Shown: piece by piece, positions 7,066-14,023 of the stretch
Position numbering within the stretch: the first letter of the stretch is position 1
How the letters are laid out: each line of letters starts with the position of its first letter
NCBI RefSeq assembly: GCF_015356855.1
Contig: NZ_ARXR01000032.1
Coordinates: 1-32,453 of the forward strand
From: Alloalcanivorax venustensis ISO4
GTDB lineage: Bacteria; Pseudomonadota; Gammaproteobacteria; Pseudomonadales; Alcanivoracaceae
Reading direction: 5' to 3'
Length of the DNA: 32,453 nt
Translations under genes and position numbers: made by a program
Notes under the pieces: model-generated
Databases searched by the model: none
Seen by the model: only the letters and a program-made list of their open reading frames with translations
Told to the model about the DNA's origin: nothing

Positions 7066-8265
7066 CTACGACTCCTGTTTCAGGGGCGACGCCGCCGGCG
7101 TCTTATCCGCTTTCCGCTCCCGGCGCCGTTCCGCCCAAAGGCGCAACTGGCCGACGATACCGGCGGGGAAGAAATACACGCTCAACACGAACAACAGGCC
7201 GAACCACAGCAGCCAGCGGTCCGGGCCCGCCAGCTCGGCGAACAGGCTGCCCGGCTCGGCGTTGCTGACCAGCAGCCCGAGCAGATCCTGCAGGTAATTC
7301 TGCGCCAGCAGGAACACGGCGGTGCCGACCACGGCGCCGTACAGGGTGCCCATGCCGCCGATCACGCACATCAACAGGATGAACACCATCAGCTCGAAGT
7401 TGAGCGTGTTCTCCGGATTCACGTAACGGTTGATCAGCGCGAACAGCACGCCCGCCAGGGTCGCCAGCACCGCCGACACGATCACTGCCGCGGTGCGGTA
7501 GAACACGGTCCGGTAACCCAGCGCCTGGGCGCGGAACTCGTTCTCGCGGATCGCCTGCAGAACCCGCCCGAACGGGGAATTCACCATGCGCAGCAGGAAC
7601 AGGAACACGCCCAGCGAGATCGCGAAGGTGATGTAGTACATCAGGTGCCGGCCGCTCACCCGCACCTCGAACACGGCGTCATTGAACGCCTGGCCGATAC
7701 TGCCCTGGCCGACCACGCCGGTGATGAAATCGATCACGCTGAAGCCCGGCAGCGAGGAATCCAACGGCCGGAACGCCGGGCCCAGTTCGCGCGGGCTGCG
7801 CACCGCCAGACCGTCTTCGCCGCCGGTGATGTTGTAGAGCTGGGTCACCAGGCTGAGAAAGGCGAACGCCACCGCCAGGGTCACCAGAGCGAAGAAGATC
7901 GCCTTCACCCGCAGCGACAGCAAACCGAGCAGCAGCGACAGCAGAATGCTCATCACCACGGCGCCGCCGATGCCGATGAATACGGCGCCGAAACCGGAGC
8001 CGAAGGCGTCCGTGGACATCGCCACCCCGTAGGCGCCGATGCCGAAGAACATGGTGTGGGCGAACGACACGATATGGGTGTAACCCAGCATCAGGTCGTA
8101 GGACGCCACCACGATAATGAACACGCAGATCATGCCGAGCATGGAAAAGGCGCGCACGCCGGGAAACAGGAACGGCCCCAGGGCCAGACACACGCCGATC
8201 AGCACCAGCAGTGCGGAGAGCGCCCGGCTACGCGGATAGTCGCCGGAAAGAATACGATTAAACAT
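7066..8265 (-). CDS. livM: HAAT-family ABC transporter permease (LivM type)
   Basis: The 399-residue multi-span membrane protein has the LivM signature around [20 protein letters not shown] (about 78-97) and belongs to the inner-membrane permeases of branched-chain amino acid-type importers. The start is placed at 8265 because GAGGAGG lies seven bases upstream and only 11 bases separate it from the livH-like stop; an upstream in-frame ATG at 8316 would run into livH. The C-terminal tail is charged (RRERKADK). Together with the LivH-type permease it would form the translocation pore, powered by the two ATPases upstream. Members of this family also carry amides, urea and carboxylates, so the substrate is not fixed by homology. 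Confidence 0.88.
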   Translation of the reverse strand: MFNRILSGDYPRSRALSALLVLIGVCLALGPFLFPGVRAFSMLGMICVFIIVVASYDLMLGYTHIVSFAHTMFFGIGAYGVAMSTDAFGSGFGAVFIGIGGAVVMSILLSLLLGLLSLRVKAIFFALVTLAVAFAFLSLVTQLYNITGGEDGLAVRSPRELGPAFRPLDSSLPGFSVIDFITGVVGQGSIGQAFNDAVFEVRVSGRHLMYYITFAISLGVFLFLLRMVNSPFGRVLQAIRENEFRAQALGYRTVFYRTAAVIVSAVLATLAGVLFALINRYVNPENTLNFELMVFILLMCVIGGMGTLYGAVVGTAVFLLAQNYLQDLLGLLVSNAEPGSLFAELAGPDRWLLWFGLLFVLSVYFFPAGIVGQLRLWAERRRERKADKTPAASPLKQES

Positions 8266-8276
8266 GGCGCGCCTCC

Positions 8277-9338
8277 TCAGACTTTGATGACCGGAATCAG
8301 GCCCTGCGGACGCCACATCAGCACGCCCACCATCAGCCCCACCGTGGCCACCGCGGCCAGACGGGGCTCCAGGTAACCCACATACAGATTGATCAGGCCC
8401 ACCAGCACGGCGCCGTAGAAGCAGCCCTTGATGGAGCCCAGACCGCCGAGGATGATCACCACGATCACCGAGATCATCAGCTCATCGCCCATGTGCGCGG
8501 TGATGATCTCCCGGTACATGGCCCACATGGCGCCGCCCAGGCCGGCCAGCGCCGAGCCGGCCACGAACACGCCCAGGAACAACAGGCGGATGCGGTAGCC
8601 CTGCACTTCCACCATCTCGCGGCTCTCCACCCCGGCGCGGATCAGAATGCCGACCCGGGTGCGCTCGATGATCCAGGTCATCAGCCCGTAAATGGCCAGG
8701 CCCAGCACCACCGCGATAAGGCGGTATTTTTCCAGCGCCACGCCGCCGATCACCGGCAGCGCATCGGGCAGCAGAAAGGCACCGGTGAGCGCCTCCGGGC
8801 GCGGCACCGGAATTTCATTGGGCCCCCACACCACATGGATCAGCTCCATGATGATGATGGAGCCGCCCACCGTGACCAGAATCTGCTTGAGGTGGTCGCC
8901 GTACACCGGCTTGATCACCAGCCGCTCGAACACCAGACCCAGCAGTCCCGCCACCACCAGGGCGAACCCCAACGCCGGCAGAATCGCCGCCAGATTGATC
9001 AGCAGCGACGGTTCGCTGGCCTGCGCACTCAGCCATACCAGCACGCTGGCACCGGCGAACGCGCCCAAAGAAATAAAGGCCCCGTGAGCCAGGTTGAGGA
9101 CGTTCATCAACCCAAAGGTGAGCGTCATGCCCGAGGCCATCAAAAACACCATGGCACCCATCGCCAGGCCGCTGATGGTCAGCAGTACCCAGGTGCGCGG
9201 GTCCATCATCAACAGGGCCACCGCCATCATCAGCAGCAGCAGAAAAATATGCGGCTTGTTTTCGCGGAACGCGGCAAAGCGCGCCAACACGCCTTGCGGC
9301 GGCGTTGCTTGACCAATCATTTCGTCGTGCGCCGACAT
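8277..9338 (-). CDS. livH: HAAT-family ABC transporter permease (LivH type)
   Basis: This 353-residue membrane protein has the LivH signature MTLTFGLMNVLNLAHGAF (about 71-88). Compared with E. coli LivH (308 residues) it has a longer N terminus of some 35 residues, including a hydrophobic stretch near 30-45. The start at 9338 is chosen for its ribosome-binding site (AGGAG, eight bases upstream); the alternative at 9404 would run into the ATPase gene. It pairs with the LivM-type permease whose gene begins 11 bases after this stop codon. Confidence 0.88.
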   Translation of the reverse strand: MSAHDEMIGQATPPQGVLARFAAFRENKPHIFLLLLMMAVALLMMDPRTWVLLTISGLAMGAMVFLMASGMTLTFGLMNVLNLAHGAFISLGAFAGASVLVWLSAQASEPSLLINLAAILPALGFALVVAGLLGLVFERLVIKPVYGDHLKQILVTVGGSIIIMELIHVVWGPNEIPVPRPEALTGAFLLPDALPVIGGVALEKYRLIAVVLGLAIYGLMTWIIERTRVGILIRAGVESREMVEVQGYRIRLLFLGVFVAGSALAGLGGAMWAMYREIITAHMGDELMISVIVVIILGGLGSIKGCFYGAVLVGLINLYVGYLEPRLAAVATVGLMVGVLMWRPQGLIPVIKV

Positions 9339-9354
9339 GGTCTTACTCCTATTC

Positions 9355-10080
9355 TTATTGGTGCTCGCCGAGCCCAAGACCCAGCAGCTCGTGCTGGAGA
9401 TCATCGTTGTCGGCGAGTTCGGTCATCTGGCCGGACCAGACCACCCCGCCATCGTTCATCACCGCCGCGGACTGACCCAGACGGCGGGAAAAATTAAAGT
9501 TCTGCTCCACCAGCAGCACCGTGACCTGTTGCTGCTTGAGCTGCTCGAAGGCGCCGGCCAGGTCGTTGATGATCGCCGGGGCCAGGCCCTTGGTGGGTTC
9601 GTCCACCAGCAACAGCTCGCGCGGCTCGATGATCGCCCGGGCGATGGCCAGCATCTGTTTCTGGCCGCCGGAGAGGTTGCCCGCGGCCCGGTTCCAGAAT
9701 TTTTTCAGCGGCGGAAACAGGTCGAACACCCAGTCCAGGCGGGCCGGGTCCATGGGGCCGTCCACCGCCGCCAGCACCATGTTTTCGCGCACCGTCAGCA
9801 GGCTGAAAATGCCCATGTTCTCCGGCACGAAGGCGATGCCCTTGCGGGCGATCCGCGGGGTGGGCTGGCCGGTGATGTCCTCGCCGCGAAAACGCACCTT
9901 GCCCTGGGTCACCGTGGTCAGGCCCATGATGGTGCGCAGCGTGGTGCTCTTGCCGGCGCCGTTACGGCCCAGCAGCACGGTCAGTTCGCCGGCGGGCACT
10001 TCCAGGTCCACGCCGTGCAGAATGTGGTATTGATCGATGTCGGCGCGCACGCCGGACAGGGAAAGAATCGATTCGGCCAT
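9355..10080 (-). CDS. livF: HAAT-family ABC transporter ATPase (LivF type)
   Basis: The 241-residue ATP-binding subunit shows Walker A GRNGAGKST (38-46), signature LSGGQKQM (about 136-143) and Walker B LLLVDEPTKGLAP (about 156-168), with the LivF-type KGLAPAI continuation. It would couple ATP hydrolysis to transport with the LivG-type subunit, whose stop lies three bases before this start; the ribosome-binding site GAGGAGG lies inside the end of livG, which points to translational coupling. Confidence 0.9.
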   Translation of the reverse strand: MAESILSLSGVRADIDQYHILHGVDLEVPAGELTVLLGRNGAGKSTTLRTIMGLTTVTQGKVRFRGEDITGQPTPRIARKGIAFVPENMGIFSLLTVRENMVLAAVDGPMDPARLDWVFDLFPPLKKFWNRAAGNLSGGQKQMLAIARAIIEPRELLLVDEPTKGLAPAIINDLAGAFEQLKQQQVTVLLVEQNFNFSRRLGQSAAVMNDGGVVWSGQMTELADNDDLQHELLGLGLGEHQ

Positions 10081-10083
10081 CGT

Positions 10084-10887
10084 TCAGCCCTCCTCGCCGG
10101 CGGTGTCTTCCTGGGGCGCGCCCAGATAGGCTTCCTGAACAATCGGCGAGGCGATCACCTCGGAAGGTTCGCCGTCGGCCACCAGTTCACCGTTGTGCAG
10201 TACCACGATGCGGTCCGACAGGGAGCGCACCACGTCCATTTTGTGTTCCACCAGCAGAATCACTTTGTTCTGCTTGTTCTTGATGTCGGCGATCAGATCC
10301 AGAATCACCGGCACCTCGTCCACGCTCATGCCGGCGGTGGGTTCGTCGAACATGAACACTTCCGGCTCCAGCGCCAGCATCAGCGCCACTTCCAGTTTGC
10401 GTTGATCACCGTGGGGCAGATTGGCCACCGGCGTGTCGGCGCGCTTGCCCAGGTTGACCTGCTCCAGATAGGCGGCGGCGCGGTCGCTGATGTCGCGGCG
10501 GCGCGAGGCCATCTGCCAGAACACATGGCCGATGCGGTAGCGCGACGCCACCGCCAGGCGCACGTTCTCCAGGGCGGTCAGGTTGGGAAACAGGTTGGTG
10601 AGCTGGAAGGCGCGGCCCAGGCCCTTATCGGCCCGGGCGGCGGCGCCCAGCGCGGTAATGTCCTGATCGAACAGATGCACGCTGCCGGCACTGGCGGCGA
10701 GCTGTCCGGAAATAAGATTGAACCAGGTGGTCTTGCCCGCACCGTTGGGGCCGACGATGGACGTCAGGGTGCCGGCGTGGAACGCGCAGGACACCTGATT
10801 CACCGCCACGTGCCCACCGAAGTTAATGGTCAGCCCGCGGGTTTCCAGAACCGGTTCAGAGGCGGATTGGGGGTGCAAGGAGGCCAT
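10084..10887 (-). CDS. livG: HAAT-family ABC transporter ATPase (LivG type)
   Basis: The 267-residue ATPase has Walker A GPNGAGKTT (46-54) and Walker B VFMFDEPTAGM. The signature loop reads LPHGDQRKLE instead of LSGGQ, a degenerate form usual in LivG subunits. The first 12 residues precede the fold and are poorly constrained. The gene follows the binding-protein gene in the operon but is separated from it by 143 bases that hold the heptamer-array hairpin at 10935-11011, so the permease and ATPase genes may be expressed at a lower level than the binding protein. Confidence 0.9.
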   Translation of the reverse strand: MASLHPQSASEPVLETRGLTINFGGHVAVNQVSCAFHAGTLTSIVGPNGAGKTTWFNLISGQLAASAGSVHLFDQDITALGAAARADKGLGRAFQLTNLFPNLTALENVRLAVASRYRIGHVFWQMASRRRDISDRAAAYLEQVNLGKRADTPVANLPHGDQRKLEVALMLALEPEVFMFDEPTAGMSVDEVPVILDLIADIKNKQNKVILLVEHKMDVVRSLSDRIVVLHNGELVADGEPSEVIASPIVQEAYLGAPQEDTAGEEG

Positions 10888-10934
10888 GGGAGGTCCCTTT
10901 TTATTGGATCGTATTATCGGAATTCTTGGCGGTC

Positions 10935-11011
10935 GATACAGGATTCAGGATGAAGGATACAGGGGCCCGCGAAGGAGCCTGGCTTGTATCCTGTAACCTG
11001 CATCCTGTATC
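10935..11011. repeat. Heptamer-array inverted element HA2, inside the transporter operon
   Basis: Four GATNCAG-type heptamers (10935-10962, the third being GATGAAG) face four reverse-complement heptamers (10984-11011, two of them with one substitution) across a 21-base core. The arms pair over 28 positions with five mismatches. The left edge CGGTCGATACAG (10930-10941) is identical to that of HA3 (31979-31990). It starts 19 bases downstream of the binding-protein stop codon in the direction of transcription, so the transcript would carry a long hairpin there. Confidence 0.85.
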
Positions 11012-11030
11012 CGTTTTTCCTGGGAAAAAC

Positions 11031-12254
11031 CTAGCGCTTGTTGCGAATCGGAATGTTCATTTCGTCCATGCCGATCTTGCGAATCAGCTTGGGCACGCCC
11101 GCTTCCACGGTGCGGTCGGCGAACCAGTCATCACGCTTTTCCACTTCGATGCGGAAGTGATACATCTCCTGCATCGCCTGGTGGTCCTCGTCACGCAGCA
11201 CCATCTTGCCCTTCGGGGTTTCGAACACCAGCCCCTCGAAGGCGTCGATCAGAGCCTCGGTGTCGGTGGAGCCGTCCGCTTCACGGATCGCCGCGGTGAT
11301 CGCCATGGCCTGGGAAAAGCCCTGGGCGGTGAAGAAGTCAGGGGCGGCGTTGTAACGCTCCATGTGCTGCTTCACGAACCAGTCGTTGATCTCGTTCTTG
11401 GGGGATTCGAAGTAATAGAAGCCGGCGCCTTCCATGCCGGGGAACTCGGAGTAGCTCACCAGTGCCGGCAGAATGTTGCCGCCGGTGGCCAGCTTGATGC
11501 CGAAGCGGTCCGGCTTCAGGTCCTGGATACGGCTCAGCGGGTTGGCGCTGCCGGCCCAGATGGCGAAGATGTATTTGCCCTGCTCACAGCCGTCGCGATC
11601 CTTCAGGGCGCCGAACAAACGCTGGGCGGCGGCGGTGAAGTCGGTGGCGTCGGTGGGCAGGTATTCTTCGTGGACCACTTCGCCGCCCTGGGTTTCCATG
11701 GCCTCTTTATAGGCGGCCACGCCGTCACGGCCGAAGGCGTAATCCTGGGCGATGGTGGCGACACAGACGCCCGGCTCGCCGAGTGCCACGGCATTGGAAA
11801 CCGCGTCCTGGGAAGAGTTGCGGCCGACCCGGAACACATAGCGGTTCCAGTCCGCGCCGGTGATGGCGTCGGCCACGCCCTCGGGCATGATGATGCGCTC
11901 ATACTGCTGGGCGATCGGCAGGGTCGCCAGCGCCACCCCGGAAGACACCGGCCCCACCACGATGTGGGCGTCGTCCTCGGCGTAGGCTTCTTCCACCAGC
12001 GAGCGGGCGCGCGCCGGATCCAGCTGGGTGTCTTTATCGATGATTTCGACCTTGCGGCCCTCGATTTCCATGCTGCCGTCGGTGGCGTATTCGAAGCCCA
12101 TCTTCATACCCACGCTGAGCTGCTCGGCGTAGGCGGACAACGGGCCGGTGAAACCGGTGACATGGGCAATACGGATGGAATCGGCCGCCTGCGCAAGAGG
12201 CGCGGCGGTGAGGGCGGTGAGCGTGAAGGCCGTCGCGGTGATGAGACGCTTCAT
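11031..12254 (-). CDS. Periplasmic substrate-binding protein of the HAAT-type importer
   Basis: The 407-residue protein begins with a Sec signal peptide; cleavage is expected after AQA (21-23), leaving mature AADSIRIAHV. The rest fits the Leu/Ile/Val-binding-protein fold (Peripla_BP_6), with the usual opening IAHVTGFTGPLSAYAEQ. It is the first gene of the importer operon, preceded by GGGAGAG and a regulated-looking promoter at 12315-12343. In this family the binding protein sets substrate choice. The residues that contact the amino-acid carboxylate and amine groups in LivJ/LivK cannot be mapped by eye, so the ligand is unknown. Because a 3-hydroxybutyrate-type dehydrogenase ends the operon and acyl-CoA genes lie across the promoter, a short hydroxy or carboxylic acid is a reasonable guess. 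Confidence 0.88.
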   Translation of the reverse strand: MKRLITATAFTLTALTAAPLAQAADSIRIAHVTGFTGPLSAYAEQLSVGMKMGFEYATDGSMEIEGRKVEIIDKDTQLDPARARSLVEEAYAEDDAHIVVGPVSSGVALATLPIAQQYERIIMPEGVADAITGADWNRYVFRVGRNSSQDAVSNAVALGEPGVCVATIAQDYAFGRDGVAAYKEAMETQGGEVVHEEYLPTDATDFTAAAQRLFGALKDRDGCEQGKYIFAIWAGSANPLSRIQDLKPDRFGIKLATGGNILPALVSYSEFPGMEGAGFYYFESPKNEINDWFVKQHMERYNAAPDFFTAQGFSQAMAITAAIREADGSTDTEALIDAFEGLVFETPKGKMVLRDEDHQAMQEMYHFRIEVEKRDDWFADRTVEAGVPKLIRKIGMDEMNIPIRNKR

Positions 12255-12314
12255 AGGAATCTCTCCCTTATTTTTCGGCCTGATGGCCGTCTTGTTGTGG
12301 TTATGGTCCCCTTC

Positions 12315-12343
12315 AATATGACTCCCGATTCACCTTTCCGCAA
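12315..12343 (-). promoter_or_regulatory. Candidate promoter of the importer operon with operator in its spacer
   Basis: Reading the minus strand, TTGCGG (12343-12338) and CATATT (12320-12315) are spaced by 17 bases. Both are poor matches to sigma-70 hexamers (3/6 and 4/6). The 14-base imperfect palindrome TGACTCCCGATTCA (12319-12332) overlaps the spacer and the -10 element, where a bound repressor would block RNA polymerase. Confidence 0.5.
12319..12332. promoter_or_regulatory. Candidate TetR operator, importer side
   Basis: TGACTCCCGATTCA matches the tetR-side palindrome at 12520-12533 in 12 of 14 positions, and both are followed two bases later by TTTC. The arms TGACT/ATTCA match in four of five positions around a CCCG centre. 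A 12-base stretch of it also occurs, inverted, at 1338-1349 in the core of the HA1 repeat. Confidence 0.55.
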
Positions 12344-12358
12344 GAGGGTTTCGAAAAA

Positions 12359-12378
12359 AATTCCACAAACGTGGAATT
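12359..12378. promoter_or_regulatory. Palindrome in the divergent promoter region
   Basis: AATTCCAC (12359-12366) and GTGGAATT (12371-12378) are perfect 8-bp inverted arms around AAAC. The half-site ATTCCAC occurs again at 12437-12443. The site lies upstream of both candidate promoters and could bind a second regulator or activator; no gene for one is present in the window. Confidence 0.4.
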
Positions 12379-12487
12379 ACCCGCCCGGACCGGCCACGCC
12401 ACCTGCAAATACCGGAATAACGGGCCTTTGAGGCGTATTCCACGGTTCGGGAAGGCCGCGTATGGCAGGCATTGGGCCCTGTCCTGG

Positions 12488-12516
12488 TTGACACCGGGGG
12501 TGCGCAAACTTAATTT
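12488..12516 (+). promoter_or_regulatory. Candidate sigma-70 promoter of the tetR operon
   Basis: TTGACA (12488-12493) is a perfect -35 box. Seventeen bases on, TAATTT (12511-12516) is a weak -10. The perfect palindrome at 12520-12533 lies where transcription would begin, 40-53 bases before the tetR ATG. Confidence 0.6.
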
Positions 12517-12519
12517 AGT

Positions 12520-12533
12520 TGAATACCGATTCA
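12520..12533. promoter_or_regulatory. Candidate TetR operator, tetR side
   Basis: TGAATACCGATTCA has perfect 5-bp arms TGAAT/ATTCA around ACCG. Its length and its position next to the -10 box fit autorepression by the TetR protein encoded just downstream. A nearly identical site lies at 12319-12332 at the divergent promoter. Confidence 0.6.
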
Positions 12534-12572
12534 TATTTCATACAACAAAATCACGGACCCAAGAAGCCCGCC

Positions 12573-13226
12573 ATGACCACTGCCTCCCAGACCAACGCCG
12601 CCCAGGCACCGGCCGCCAGCGGCGGGCCCGGCGCCCCGAAAACCGCCCGCGGCGCCCGCACCCGGGCGCGTATTCTCAAAGCCGCCGAACACACCTTCGG
12701 CACGCTCGGTTACCACCGCGCCGGCATTTCCGACATCACCCGCGCCGCCGGCGTCGCCCAGGGCACCTTCTACACCTACTTCGCCGGCAAGGAAGAAATC
12801 CTCCGCGAACTGGTGCGCGATATGGGGCATCAGGTGCGTGCCCATCTGGCGGCGGAAATTCTCGACACCGACAACCGGCTGGAAGCCGAGGAGCGGGGCC
12901 TGCGCGCCTTTCTGCAGTACCTCTACGAGAACCCCTCGCTGTACCGGGTGCTGCAGGAAGCCCAGTTCGTCGACGAAGCGATCTACCGGGATTACTACGA
13001 AGCTTTCGGCAAGGGCTATGTGCGCATGCTCGCCAACGCCACCCGCAAGGGGGAAATCCGCCCCGGCAATAACGAGGTTCGCGTGTGGGCCCTGATGGGC
13101 ATGTCCAACTTTCTCGGCCTGCGCTACGCGCTCTGGGAGCAGGACGTCTCCTTCGACGAGATTGTCGAGACCCTCTCCGACCTGTTCCGCAACGGCCTGA
13201 CCCTGGACGGCAAGGAGAAGCCATGA
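12573..13226 (+). CDS. TetR/AcrR-family transcriptional regulator
   Basis: The 217-residue protein has a flexible Ala/Pro-rich N terminus of some 25 residues, then a TetR DNA-binding domain: RARILKAAEHTFGTLGYH (31-48) followed by the helix-turn-helix GISDITRAAGVAQGTFYTYF (51-70). The all-helical C-terminal part would bind an effector, perhaps an acyl-CoA or the imported acid. A TTG further upstream (12519) is in frame but would place the start inside the operator, so the ATG at 12573 is preferred, although its ribosome-binding site is weak. The gene overlaps the crotonase gene by four bases. It diverges from the importer operon, and paired palindromes in the spacer suggest that it represses both operons. 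Confidence 0.88.
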   Translation: MTTASQTNAAQAPAASGGPGAPKTARGARTRARILKAAEHTFGTLGYHRAGISDITRAAGVAQGTFYTYFAGKEEILRELVRDMGHQVRAHLAAEILDTDNRLEAEERGLRAFLQYLYENPSLYRVLQEAQFVDEAIYRDYYEAFGKGYVRMLANATRKGEIRPGNNEVRVWALMGMSNFLGLRYALWEQDVSFDEIVETLSDLFRNGLTLDGKEKP

Positions 13227-13981
13227 ACACGGCGGTGCACTATCAACTGGACGGCGAGCTGGCGCGCATCACCCTGAACCGTCCGCAGCGCCACAATGCC
13301 CTGGTGCCGGAGCTGCTCGACGGCCTGCGCGCCGCGCTCGCGCGCTGTCGGGAAGACCGCCCGGCGGCGCTGATCCTGGACGCGGAAGGCCGCTCGTTTT
13401 CCACCGGCGGCGACGTGGGCGGGTTCTACGACACCCCGCGCGCCGAACGGCACGACTACGCCAGCCGCGTGGTGGGCACGCTCAACGCGGTGATTCTGGA
13501 TCTGCTCAGCCTGCCGCTGCCCACGGTGGCGGCGGTGCACGGCATGGTCACCGGCGGTTCGGTGGGCCTGGTGCTGGCCTGCGACATCGTCGTGGCCGGC
13601 CCGCGCGCCAGCTTCGCGCCCTGGTACACCCGCGTGGGCTACAGCCCGGACGGCGGCTGGACCGCCCTGATGCCGGAGCGCATCGGCCGCGCCCGCGCGC
13701 TCGACATTCAGCTGACCAACCGCCGCCTGGACGCCGAGGAAGCCCATCGCGTGGGCCTGGTTCAGTACCTCAGCGAGGACAACAAGGTGGCCGAGCAGGC
13801 CCGCGCCGTGGCCGACACCCTGTGCTCCGCCAAGCGGGGCAGCGTGCACCACACCCTGGCCCTCACCCGGCCCGACCTGGACACCGTGGCCGCCGGGCTG
13901 GACGCGGAGTTCCGCCATTTTCTCGAGCACATCGTCAGCGACGAAGCCGATCAGGGGATGGCCGATTTTTTGAACAGATAG
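13223..13981 (+). CDS. Enoyl-CoA hydratase/isomerase-family (crotonase) protein
   Basis: The 252-residue crotonase-fold protein has the oxyanion-hole segments FSTGGD (59-64) and GMVTGGSVG (107-115). Neither of the two catalytic glutamates of the classical 2-enoyl-CoA hydratase is present: the residues aligned to rat Glu144 and Glu164 are Gly115 and Tyr135. Instead Asp143 lies in SPDGG, a position that is acidic in several crotonase-family isomerases, including the PaaG type. An enoyl-CoA isomerase or another CoA-ester reaction is therefore more likely than plain hydration. ATG 13223 overlaps the tetR stop, with AAGGAG five bases before it. A short A-rich spacer of 42 bases without terminator leads into the NHL-repeat gene. 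Confidence 0.85.
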   Translation: MNTAVHYQLDGELARITLNRPQRHNALVPELLDGLRAALARCREDRPAALILDAEGRSFSTGGDVGGFYDTPRAERHDYASRVVGTLNAVILDLLSLPLPTVAAVHGMVTGGSVGLVLACDIVVAGPRASFAPWYTRVGYSPDGGWTALMPERIGRARALDIQLTNRRLDAEEAHRVGLVQYLSEDNKVAEQARAVADTLCSAKRGSVHHTLALTRPDLDTVAAGLDAEFRHFLEHIVSDEADQGMADFLNR

Positions 13982-14023
13982 GAAAAAACAAAACGACGAA
14001 AAACAAAAATCGGGAGAGACACC

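Noticed and set aside
9337-10953. A 538-codon plus-strand frame across the two ABC ATPase genes
   Set aside because: It is antisense to two genes with intact Walker motifs, has low-complexity composition and shows no fold signal.
12519-12572. An earlier TTG start for the TetR regulator
   Set aside because: It would begin one base before the candidate operator and right after the -10 box, leaving no leader; the added residues do not look like the family.
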